Source of the DNA: Candidatus Rokubacteria bacterium RIFCSPLOWO2_02_FULL_72_37
GTDB taxonomy: Bacteria; Methylomirabilota; Methylomirabilia; Rokubacteriales; CSP1-6
DNA: 22,417 nucleotides
NCBI GenBank assembly: GCA_001790315.1
Contig: MGCE01000151.1
Span: forward strand, 1-22,417
Direction of reading: 5' to 3'
The translations under genes were made by a program, and so were the position numbers. A model generated the notes under the pieces. The model was not told where the DNA came from and did not search any database. It saw only the letters and a list, made by a program, of their open reading frames with translations. Positions 16,071 to 22,417 of this stretch are shown here, piece after piece. Numbering within the stretch: the first letter of the stretch is position 1; each line of letters starts with the position of its first letter.

Positions 16071-17183
16071 CTGCTTGCTCAGGGTGAGCGTCTGGTGCTG
16101 GTAGGACGAACCGAGGCCCACCCCGTAGACGCGCTCGGGCCGACCGCGGAGCCGCTCGAACCACACCTTGAAGGAGGTCTGGCCGTCGTACACCATGAAC
16201 GGCACCTCGCGGGCCCGCACCTCCATCACGACCTTGGTGCCGAGCACGCTGCCGTCGCCGAAGCCGAACCCGGGATCGAAGAATCCGGCGTAGTGCGTCC
16301 GGATCTCGCCGGCCCCCGCGTCGTAGACGACCATCTCGGCCGCGAACTCGGGCGGCACGCGGATCCGCTCCTTGGACACGAGGATGTAGAAGCGGTTCGC
16401 CTCGAGGATGTACGCGTCGCGCGCCGGGCGCTTGATCGGCTCCCAGAACTCCGCGGGGTCGTAGTGATCGACCCGCGCGAGATCGACGGCCGGCGGATTC
16501 GGGTTCGCGCGGTACCCGATGATGCCGTCCGTGAGCCGCCCGGACAGGTCGACTCCCATGCAGAGCCCGTCGTTGAACACCGCGCGCTCGATCGGAATCG
16601 GGCGGCCGTCGTCGTCGTAGAGGAGCGGCGTCTCGCCGTACGTCCGCGCGAGCTCGGCGTCCGACATCGAGGTCTGGCCCGCGAGCAGCCGGAGCTGGTT
16701 GAGCGACGCCCCCGCGTGCACGCGGACCGGGAACGACTGCGGCGAGACTTCCAGGTAGAGCCCGCCGCGATAGCCGGGACGGATCTCGTCGAACCGCGGC
16801 GTGCCGTCGGTGATGACCCGGGTGAAGATGTCGAGTCGTCCGGTCGTGGACTTGGGGTTGGAACGACCGCGGAGCTCGGGCGGCAGCGCGAGCGACTCGA
16901 CCAGCGGCACCAGGTACACGGAGCCGCGCTGCAGGGTCGCGCCCGCCGCGAGCGGGAGACGGTCGATCACGAGGTCGCTGTCCCCGAGCTCCTCACCGAG
17001 ACGGCTCTGCACGGTCTGGCGGAACGGCAGGAAGCTCGCGCGCAGCTGGTAGGCGATGGGCCCGAGGCGCAGATCCAGGCTCGCGGGCTGGACCTGGGTG
17101 TCGGTGATCGGCTCGGCCGCGCGGATCCACCCCTCGCGCACCGCCAGGCGCAGGTCCCGATCCACGAGCACCCCGGCCCTCAT
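16047..17183 (-). CDS. 2'-deoxycytidine 5'-triphosphate deaminase (two-domain form)
   Basis: 378 residues from ATG 17181-17183. It is about twice the length of E. coli Dcd and matches the tandem-domain dCTP deaminase family. The N-terminal half has QPASLDLRLG and GRSNPKSTTGRLDIFTRV, followed by the GYRGGLYLEVSPQSFPVRV and GASLNQLRLL segments typical of the dUTPase/Dcd fold. The C-terminal half repeats the fold (LEANRFYILVSKERIRVPPEF, THYAGFFDPGFGFG). The enzyme converts dCTP to dUTP, feeding dTMP synthesis. It is 33 nt downstream of the MFS gene and 65 nt upstream of pup, all on the same strand. No functional link to Pup or selenium is evident. I have not verified the catalytic residues individually. 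Confidence 0.88.
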   Translation of the reverse strand: MRAGVLVDRDLRLAVREGWIRAAEPITDTQVQPASLDLRLGPIAYQLRASFLPFRQTVQSRLGEELGDSDLVIDRLPLAAGATLQRGSVYLVPLVESLALPPELRGRSNPKSTTGRLDIFTRVITDGTPRFDEIRPGYRGGLYLEVSPQSFPVRVHAGASLNQLRLLAGQTSMSDAELARTYGETPLLYDDDGRPIPIERAVFNDGLCMGVDLSGRLTDGIIGYRANPNPPAVDLARVDHYDPAEFWEPIKRPARDAYILEANRFYILVSKERIRVPPEFAAEMVVYDAGAGEIRTHYAGFFDPGFGFGDGSVLGTKVVMEVRAREVPFMVYDGQTSFKVWFERLRGRPERVYGVGLGSSYQHQTLTLSKQFRRPQQG

Positions 17184-17216
17184 CCCGAACCACTTAGCAT
17201 CGCGCTTCCGGGCGAG

Positions 17217-18449
17217 TCAAGGCGTGCGCGGGCGGGCGAGCCAGAAGCAGCCCGCGCCGAGCGCGCTGAACGCGACGGCGGACAGGAACGCGACGCGGTA
17301 CGAGCCGGTGGCGTCGTGGACGACGCCGCCGAACCACGGACCGATGGCCGCCCCCAGGCCGTTCGCGAGGTTCAGCACGCCGTAGATCACGCCGAAGCGT
17401 CGCCCGCCGAAGAGGTCCGAGGCCATGGCGGTGATGATCGGGCCGCGCGCTCCAAAGCCCGCCCCGAACAGGAGCGCGTAGAGCACGAGCCAGCCCGCGC
17501 GGGGCCACGTCTCGAGCGCCAGCAGCGCGAGCGCGCCGCTGGCGGTGCAGCCGAACGACAGGGTCGCGGAGAGCGGCGCGCCGATCCGGTCGGCGGCCAG
17601 GCCGAAACCCACGCGGCCGGCGCTCGACGTGAGCCCCATGAGGCCGAACACCGAGGCCGCGACGAGCGGCGCGAAGCCCTGGTCGATCGCGAACGCGACC
17701 TGGTGCGTGAACACCGGGAAGACGGCGAGCGGCGTGAGGAGGTACGCGAACCAGAGGGCCCAGAACGTGCGGGACCCGAGCGCCTGCCCGAGCGTCGGGT
17801 CGGCGTCCCCCGGGCCCGGCCGGAGCCGGGCGCGCGCGTGCGGGGATGGCGCCGGCCGCGCGGCCTCGGGAGCATCGCGCAGGACGAGGAGGACGATCGG
17901 CAGGACGATCGCGAGGCTTCCGGCGCCGAGCAGCGCGCTCGCCGCGCGCCACCCGAAGGCCCCGATCAGCCACTGCGCCAGCGGCCCGACGACGAACACG
18001 CCGACGCCCATTCCCGAGAAGGCGATGCCGGTGGCGCGCCCGCGCCGCTCGCGGAACCAGCGCGAGACCAGCACGCCCATCGGCACCCAGCCGAGCCCGA
18101 CGAGGCCGGTCGCGCCGACCACGCCGGTGTAGAGATAGAGCTGCCACGGGGTCTCGATCGCCGCGCCGAGGACGAACGCGCCCGACAGGAGCACGGCGCC
18201 GACGAGGATCACTCGTCGCGGCCCGAACCGGTCGACGAACACGCCCGTCACCGGGGCCAGGAGCCCCTGCACCACCGTCGAGACCGACATCGCGCCCGCC
18301 GTCAGGCCGCGCGACCAGCCGAACTCGGCGACGAGCGGCACCAGGAACACTGAGAAGGAAAAGAAGAGACCGTACGCGACCGCGAGCACCAGCCAGACGG
18401 CGCCGACGATCGCGACCGGGGAGCGGGGCGCCGCGCCGGCGCCGATCAG
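17217..18449 (-). CDS. MFS transporter, oxalate/formate antiporter-like
   Basis: About 410 residues with some twelve hydrophobic segments. It opens with VAIVGAVWLVLAVAYGLFFSFSVFLVPLVAEFGWSR and includes the MFS loop motif DRFGPRRVILVG between helices 2 and 3 and the matching ADRIGAPLSATL in the second half. The layout resembles the OFA/monocarboxylate branch, which moves small organic acids. Substrate is unknown. The start is uncertain. No ATG, GTG or TTG lies between the thrB stop and the first helix; a CTG at 18447-18449 overlaps the thrB stop as CTGA, matching the coupling at other junctions and keeping the whole first helix. The next standard start is GTG 18387-18389 (390 residues), which trims that helix. 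Confidence 0.87.
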   Translation of the reverse strand: MIGAGAAPRSPVAIVGAVWLVLAVAYGLFFSFSVFLVPLVAEFGWSRGLTAGAMSVSTVVQGLLAPVTGVFVDRFGPRRVILVGAVLLSGAFVLGAAIETPWQLYLYTGVVGATGLVGLGWVPMGVLVSRWFRERRGRATGIAFSGMGVGVFVVGPLAQWLIGAFGWRAASALLGAGSLAIVLPIVLLVLRDAPEAARPAPSPHARARLRPGPGDADPTLGQALGSRTFWALWFAYLLTPLAVFPVFTHQVAFAIDQGFAPLVAASVFGLMGLTSSAGRVGFGLAADRIGAPLSATLSFGCTASGALALLALETWPRAGWLVLYALLFGAGFGARGPIITAMASDLFGGRRFGVIYGVLNLANGLGAAIGPWFGGVVHDATGSYRVAFLSAVAFSALGAGCFWLARPRTP

Positions 18450-19345
18450 AGCACCCGCGCGACCGTGCCCTCGGCGTCCACGGCCAAGGCGCGGGCGACG
18501 CCCTCGATGCCGGCACGCCGGAGCGCCGCCTCCATCGCGCCGCCGACGCCCTGACCATCGCCCAGAACGACGGCCAGGAGCGCCGGCCCCGCACCGCTCA
18601 GCACGCAGCCGAGCGCGCCCGCGGCGCGGGCCGCGGCGACCACGTCGGGCATCCACGGGAACAGCGTGAGCCGGTACGGCTGGTGCAGCCGGTCGTCGAG
18701 GGCCCGGCCGAGCGCATCCAGGCGCCGCGCCTGCAGGCTCGCCAGCAGCAAGGCGACCCGCTGCACGTTGAACACCGCGTCTGCCAGGGGCACCGAGGGC
18801 GGGAGCACGGCGCGCGCCTCCGCCGTCGCGCTCGTCACCGCCGGGATCAGGACCACCCAGCCGAGCGTCGCGGGCACCGGGAGCGCGACGGCCGTGACCG
18901 TGTCGGCGTCCGCACACGAGACGGTGAGCCCGCCGTAGAGGGCGGCGGCGACGTTGTCGGGGTGCCCTTCCGCCCGCGCCGCGAGCCCGAGCAGCGCCTC
19001 GCGCGACAGCGGCGCGCCGAGCAGGGCGTTGCCGGCCACGAGCCCGCCCACCCAGGCCGCCGCGCTCGAACCGAGGCCGCGCGCGGTCGGCACGCGGTTC
19101 ACGCAGTGGAGGTCGCACCCCCGGAAGTGCCGCCCGGCCGCCTCGTAGGCCAGCCGAACGCCACGGGCGACCACGTTGTCGGCGCCACGCGGGAGCCGCC
19201 GGCCGCCCTCGCCCTCGATGCGCACCCGCACACCCTCGGCCTCGACGGCCGTGACCTCGTTGTGCAGCGCGAGCGCCAGCCCGAGCGCGTCGAAGCCCGG
19301 ACCCAGATTGGCGGAGGTGGCGGGAACGGTGACGTGGACGCGCAC
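18446..19345 (-). CDS. thrB: Homoserine kinase
   Basis: 299 residues from GTG 19343-19345, 4 nt after the ccdA stop. A GHMP kinase: the N-terminal motif VTVPATSANLGPGFDALG is characteristic of ThrB, the ATP-binding motif is PTARGLGSSAAAW (residues 86-98), and GCVLSGAGPALLAV is the C-terminal GHMP motif. It phosphorylates homoserine to O-phosphohomoserine, the last step before threonine synthase. No other threonine-pathway gene is nearby; it sits between ccdA and an MFS gene, so the grouping looks like simple co-transcription. Other GHMP kinases are possible but fit less well. Confidence 0.95.
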   Translation of the reverse strand: MRVHVTVPATSANLGPGFDALGLALALHNEVTAVEAEGVRVRIEGEGGRRLPRGADNVVARGVRLAYEAAGRHFRGCDLHCVNRVPTARGLGSSAAAWVGGLVAGNALLGAPLSREALLGLAARAEGHPDNVAAALYGGLTVSCADADTVTAVALPVPATLGWVVLIPAVTSATAEARAVLPPSVPLADAVFNVQRVALLLASLQARRLDALGRALDDRLHQPYRLTLFPWMPDVVAAARAAGALGCVLSGAGPALLAVVLGDGQGVGGAMEAALRRAGIEGVARALAVDAEGTVARVL

Positions 19346-19349
19346 GCGG

Positions 19350-20087
19350 CTACAGCCGCTTGAGGAGCCACTCGGGGGTGAGCGAGATCGTCCAGGCGTT
19401 CAGGACCGTGTAGTAGTTCGTGTAGACGAGCACGCCCACGACGATCAGCAGGGCACCCGCCAGACGCTCGACCACCGGGATGAACGGGCGGTAACGCTTG
19501 AAGAACCGCAGCGCGGGCCCGAGCGCCGCAGCCGACAGCACGAACGGCACGCCGAGCCCCGCCGAGTACGCGACGAGGAGGCCGACTCCGCGCTCCACGG
19601 TCTCCGCGGTGCCGGCGAGCGAGAGGATCGCCCCGAGGATCGGCCCCACGCACGGCGTCCAGCCGATCGCGAACGTCACGCCGACGACGAGCGAGCCGAG
19701 ATAGCCGGCTGGCTTCTCGCGCAGCTGCCACTGCGTCGTGCGGCCGAGCAGCGCGAACGGGAGGAGCCGGGCGATGTAGAGGCCGAAGAGGACGATGAGC
19801 ACGCCGCCGACGCGGCGGATCCAGTCGCGGTAGTCGAGCAGGAACTGGCCGAGCACGCTGAACGACGCGCCGAGCCCCACGAACACGAGCGAGAACCCGA
19901 GCACGAAAACGACCGAGTGGGCGAGCACCCGCCGGCGCACCGCCGCACCGAGATCGGTCGTGAGGTCGCTCACCGACATGCCGGTGATGAACGAGAGATA
20001 GGAGGGGAAGAGCGGGAGCACGCACGGGGACAGGAACGAGAACAGCCCGGCGCCGAACGCGACCGCGACACCGACCGACTGGCCCAT
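19350..20087 (-). CDS. ccdA: CcdA-type thiol-disulfide membrane protein
   Basis: 245 residues from ATG 20085-20087, sharing one base with the tlpA stop (TGATG). About six membrane helices. Two conserved cysteines are C22 in LSPCVLPLFPSYLSF and C146 in IGWTPCVGPILGA, the pair that shuttles electrons in CcdA/DsbD-beta proteins. It transfers reducing power from cytoplasmic thioredoxin across the membrane to extracytoplasmic thioredoxin-like partners, usually for cytochrome c maturation or repair of oxidised thiols. The adjacent, coupled tlpA-type gene supplies the likely partner. No haem lyase gene lies in the window. Confidence 0.93.
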   Translation of the reverse strand: MGQSVGVAVAFGAGLFSFLSPCVLPLFPSYLSFITGMSVSDLTTDLGAAVRRRVLAHSVVFVLGFSLVFVGLGASFSVLGQFLLDYRDWIRRVGGVLIVLFGLYIARLLPFALLGRTTQWQLREKPAGYLGSLVVGVTFAIGWTPCVGPILGAILSLAGTAETVERGVGLLVAYSAGLGVPFVLSAAALGPALRFFKRYRPFIPVVERLAGALLIVVGVLVYTNYYTVLNAWTISLTPEWLLKRL

Positions 20088-20737
20088 CAGCGGCGGAGCA
20101 GCGCCTCGACGAGCGAGTGCGAGGCGTCGCTGTCCCACGCCCGGGGCCCGAGCGCGAGGGCCGTCAGCTGACCGTGCCGGTCCACGAAGAAGCTCGACGG
20201 GAGCGCCCGCACGCCGTAGGCGTTCGCGACGTCCATCTCCGGGTCGAGCAGGATCGGGAACGTGAACCCGTGCTCGTCGATGTAGGGCTTGACCTTCGCG
20301 GTGACGCTGTCCACCGACACCGCGAGCATCACGAAGCCCTGATCGCGGTGGTGCCGCCAGAGGCGCTCCATCGCCGGCATCTCCTCGCGGCACGGCGGGC
20401 ACCACGTCGCCCAGAAGTTGATCATCACGACCTTGCCCCGCTGCTCGGAGAGCTTGAGCGCGCGACCGCCGAGGAGCGCGGCGCTGAAGTCCTCGGCGAG
20501 CTTCTGTCGCGACGGCCGGATCAGATCGAGCTCGCGCAGGGCCACGTCGAAGCCGAACGTGCGGCCGGCGCGAGACTTGAGCGCCACCGGCTGCGCGGGC
20601 ACCACGACCACCGGGCCCACCGGCGCCGCCTGCTGGACGTGCGCCTCCGGCTCGGGCCGGAACGCGACGACGAGGGCGACGCCCGAGAGCCCGAGGGCGG
20701 CGACGGCGACGGCGACGAGGACGAGCGTACGTGGCAT
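20087..20737 (-). CDS. TlpA-like membrane-anchored thioredoxin
   Basis: 216 residues from ATG 20735-20737; an upstream in-frame TTG (20747-20749) would add only four residues. A single N-terminal membrane anchor (residues 4-26) leaves a C-terminal thioredoxin fold on the outer face. The active site is WATWCPPCREEMP (C113, C116), and the cis-Pro region is GVRALPSSFFVDRHG. It reduces extracytoplasmic disulfides, with electrons from the coupled CcdA-type protein. It resembles ResA/TlpA/CcmG; the exact client is not readable. First gene of the tlpA-ccdA-thrB-MFS run. Confidence 0.93.
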   Translation of the reverse strand: MPRTLVLVAVAVAALGLSGVALVVAFRPEPEAHVQQAAPVGPVVVVPAQPVALKSRAGRTFGFDVALRELDLIRPSRQKLAEDFSAALLGGRALKLSEQRGKVVMINFWATWCPPCREEMPAMERLWRHHRDQGFVMLAVSVDSVTAKVKPYIDEHGFTFPILLDPEMDVANAYGVRALPSSFFVDRHGQLTALALGPRAWDSDASHSLVEALLRR

Positions 20738-20808
20738 CGGACGCCTCAAAAGTATACCTCCACGGAGGTGGACGGTCTGTAAACACTGCTATAGTGGGGC
20801 CGATTCCC
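20738..20808. promoter_or_regulatory. Divergent promoter region with operator-like inverted repeat
   Basis: 71-nt gap between tlpA (minus) and the sugar-acid kinase (plus), richer in A/T than its surroundings. On the minus strand there is a TATACT box (20751-20756) about 13 nt before the tlpA start. On the plus strand there is TATAGT (20790-20795) about 13 nt before ATG 20809. A 6-bp inverted repeat, ACCTCC-AC-GGAGGT, spans 20756-20769 and touches the minus-strand -10 box, so it may be an operator. Neither side has a good -35. Confidence 0.5.
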
Positions 20809-21861
20809 ATGACGCTCACGATTCTCGCCGACGACCTCACGGGCGCGTGCGACTCGGGCGCCCTCTTCGCCGGCGGGGGGCGCGTGCCCGTCACGGTGTG
20901 GCCCGCCGGGCGCGCCGCGGGGGCCGTCGCGGTCGTCGACACCGAGACGCGAGACCTGGACCCGGACGAGGCGGCCGTGCGCGTCGAGCGGTCCGTGGCC
21001 TCCGCGTGCGCCACCGGCGCGACGTGGTTCAAGAAGATCGACTCGATGCTGCGCGGCCCCGTGGGCGCGGAGATCGACGCGCTCATGCGCGGCGCGGGCT
21101 GCCGGAGCGCCCTGGTGTGCCCCGCGTTTCCCGCGCAGGGCCGCGTCGTCCGCGACCGGGTGCTCCGGGTCGACGGCACCGCCATCGCGCAGGTGGTGGA
21201 CCTCCTCCGGAGGGCGCTCGGCCGACCCGTCGCGTGGATTCCCCTCGCCGAGGTCCGCGCCGGAGCCGTCGCGCTGGCCGCCAGCCTGGCGCGACTCGCG
21301 GATGCCGTGGCGGTCGCCGACGCGGAGACCGACGACGACCTCGGGATCCTGGTCGAGGCCGCGCTCCGGGTCGACACGGGAGCGCCGCTGCTGGTCGGCG
21401 CCGCCGGGCTCGCCGGCGCGCTCGCGCGCCGGGTCGGCCTGCAGGCACCCCCGCCCCGGCTGCCCCGGGGCGGCCGCTGGCTGATCGTCGCGGGCAGCCG
21501 TCACCCGGCGACACGCGCCCAGCTCGGCGCCGCCCGGCGCGCGGGGCTCGAGGTGCTCGCCGCGCCCGACGCCGACGCGGGGGCCCCTCGCGACGTCGCC
21601 GCCGCGCTCGCCGAGGAGGCGCGCCGCCTCCTCGCCGCGCGCGCGTGGGATCTGGTCGTCGTCACCGGTGGCGATACCGCCGTCGCGCTCTACCGCGCGC
21701 TCGACGCCGACCGCCTGGAACTCCTCGGTGCGCCACGGCCCGGGCTCGCGCTCGGTCACCTGTCGACTCCCGGGCGCACCGCGCCAGCTCTGCTCACGAA
21801 GGCGGGCGGATTCGGGACGCCCGATCTCCTCGTCACGCTCCACCGGGAGACCGCATCGTGA
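20809..21861 (+). CDS. Four-carbon acid sugar kinase (DUF1537 family)
   Basis: 350 residues from ATG 20809; the frame is open further upstream but that part is promoter DNA. The N-terminal domain starts MTLTILADDLTGACDSGALF, with KKIDSMLRGPVGAEIDALM and CPAFPAQGRVVRDRVL, all typical of the family. The C-terminal nucleotide-binding domain has VVVTGGDTA and TKAGGFGTPDLL. It is shorter than many members (about 420 residues). Family members phosphorylate D-erythronate, L-threonate, D-threonate or related acids at the 4-hydroxyl. The next gene, a PdxA-type dehydrogenase, overlaps by GTGA; in characterised pathways that enzyme oxidises the 4-phosphate product toward dihydroxyacetone phosphate. Exact substrate is not determined. 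Confidence 0.92.
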   Translation: MTLTILADDLTGACDSGALFAGGGRVPVTVWPAGRAAGAVAVVDTETRDLDPDEAAVRVERSVASACATGATWFKKIDSMLRGPVGAEIDALMRGAGCRSALVCPAFPAQGRVVRDRVLRVDGTAIAQVVDLLRRALGRPVAWIPLAEVRAGAVALAASLARLADAVAVADAETDDDLGILVEAALRVDTGAPLLVGAAGLAGALARRVGLQAPPPRLPRGGRWLIVAGSRHPATRAQLGAARRAGLEVLAAPDADAGAPRDVAAALAEEARRLLAARAWDLVVVTGGDTAVALYRALDADRLELLGAPRPGLALGHLSTPGRTAPALLTKAGGFGTPDLLVTLHRETAS

Positions 21862-22417
21862 CCAGACCGGTGCTCGGCGTGACGATGGGCGACCCCGCGG
21901 GGGTCGGGCCCGAGATCATCGCGCGCGCCTGCGCGGAGCCGGCGGTGGCGGAGACGAGCCGTCCCGTCGTCGTCGGGGCCGCCACGACCATGGGCGAGGC
22001 GCTCGGGCTCGTGGGCTCGCCGCTCACGCTGCACGCGGTCGCGCGCGTCCACGACTGCCGCTGGGCGCCGGGAACGCTGGAGGTCCTCGATCTCGGCAAC
22101 GTCGACATGCGGACGCTGCCGCGCGCGGCGGTGAGCGCGGAGGCCGGGCGCGCGGCGTACGCCTACATCGAGACGGCGGTCACCCTCGCCCAGGCGGGCG
22201 AGATCCACGGCGTCGTGACCGCGCCCGTCAACAAGGAGGCGCTCGCCGCCGCGGGCGTGCCGCACTCGGGCCACACGGAGATCCTCGCCGCCCTTTCCGG
22301 CACGCGCGATTTCGCGATGCTGCTGATGGGCAAAGAGCTCAGGGTCATCCACGTGACGACCCACGTGCCGCTCCGCCGCGTGCCCGACCTCGTCACCCGC
22401 GAGCGGGTGCTGCGCAC
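21858..22417 (+). CDS. PdxA-family 4-phosphate dehydrogenase, cut at right edge
   Basis: 186 codons visible from GTG 21858-21860, still open at the right edge; full-length members are about 320-340 residues. It shows VTMGDPAGVGPEIIARA at the N-terminus, VTAPVNKEAL and the metal-binding HSGHTEIL segment, then HVTTHVPLRRV. PdxA proper oxidises 4-phosphohydroxy-L-threonine in pyridoxal phosphate synthesis. Beside a DUF1537 kinase the more likely role is that of PdxA2, oxidising D-threonate or D-erythronate 4-phosphate in sugar-acid catabolism. The two cannot be told apart from this fragment alone. The GTGA overlap shows translational coupling with the kinase. Confidence 0.92.
   Translation, partial: MTRPVLGVTMGDPAGVGPEIIARACAEPAVAETSRPVVVGAATTMGEALGLVGSPLTLHAVARVHDCRWAPGTLEVLDLGNVDMRTLPRAAVSAEAGRAAYAYIETAVTLAQAGEIHGVVTAPVNKEALAAAGVPHSGHTEILAALSGTRDFAMLLMGKELRVIHVTTHVPLRRVPDLVTRERVLR

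Overview
The window is very GC-rich with strong G/C bias at third codon positions, and long spurious reading frames lie antisense to most genes. It looks like the chromosome of a GC-rich bacterium that uses selenocysteine and carries Pup (prokaryotic ubiquitin-like protein). Pup is known from Actinobacteria, Nitrospirae and some uncultured lineages. A Rokubacteria/Methylomirabilota-like soil or subsurface bacterium would fit, but that assignment is inference and no rRNA or other marker is present. Coding density is very high: apart from one small gene (9778-10056) and two genes at the right end, everything is on the minus strand, mostly with 4-bp or 1-bp stop/start overlaps.

Region 1 (1-6376, minus): a moxR operon. 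It runs moxR AAA+ ATPase, then a membrane/coiled-coil protein, a DUF58 protein, and a very large BatA-type protein with three von Willebrand A domains that leaves the left edge. This is a MoxR chaperone/VWA module. Region 2 (6498-9685, minus): a GT4 glycosyltransferase translationally coupled to a fused ADP-forming acyl-CoA synthetase. Region 3 (9778-10056, plus): a small soluble zf-HC2 zinc-binding (anti-sigma-like) protein with a TATAAT box placed so that the transcript could be leaderless.

Region 4 (10036-17183, minus) is the most interesting part. Reading along the minus strand it contains a two-domain dCTP deaminase, pup, an FmdB-type zinc ribbon, a LysR regulator resembling the selenium-metabolism-associated family, and selD. 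These are followed, after a 169-nt regulatory gap, by a four-gene ABC transporter of the PhnD/PhnC/PhnE type. Its binding protein resembles the putative selenate-binding family rather than a true phosphonate binder. selD appears to be a selenoprotein: its apparent ATG at 14559 lies downstream of the catalytic motif, and extending upstream through an in-frame TGA (14569-14571) restores the N-terminus with selenocysteine at the catalytic position. A perfect hairpin starts 13 nt after the TGA, as a bacterial SECIS would. Two T-N11-A LysR-type boxes sit just upstream of a plausible promoter for the transporter, so the LysR protein may control selenium uptake.

Region 5 (17217-20737, minus): tlpA-type thioredoxin, ccdA-type membrane protein, homoserine kinase (thrB) and an MFS transporter, tightly packed. 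Region 6 (20809-22417, plus): a four-carbon acid sugar kinase (DUF1537) coupled to a PdxA-family dehydrogenase that runs off the right edge, probably for catabolism of a C4 sugar acid. A short divergent promoter/operator region separates regions 5 and 6.

No tRNA, rRNA, CRISPR array, insertion sequence or attachment site was seen. No gap without a gene exceeds about 170 bases.
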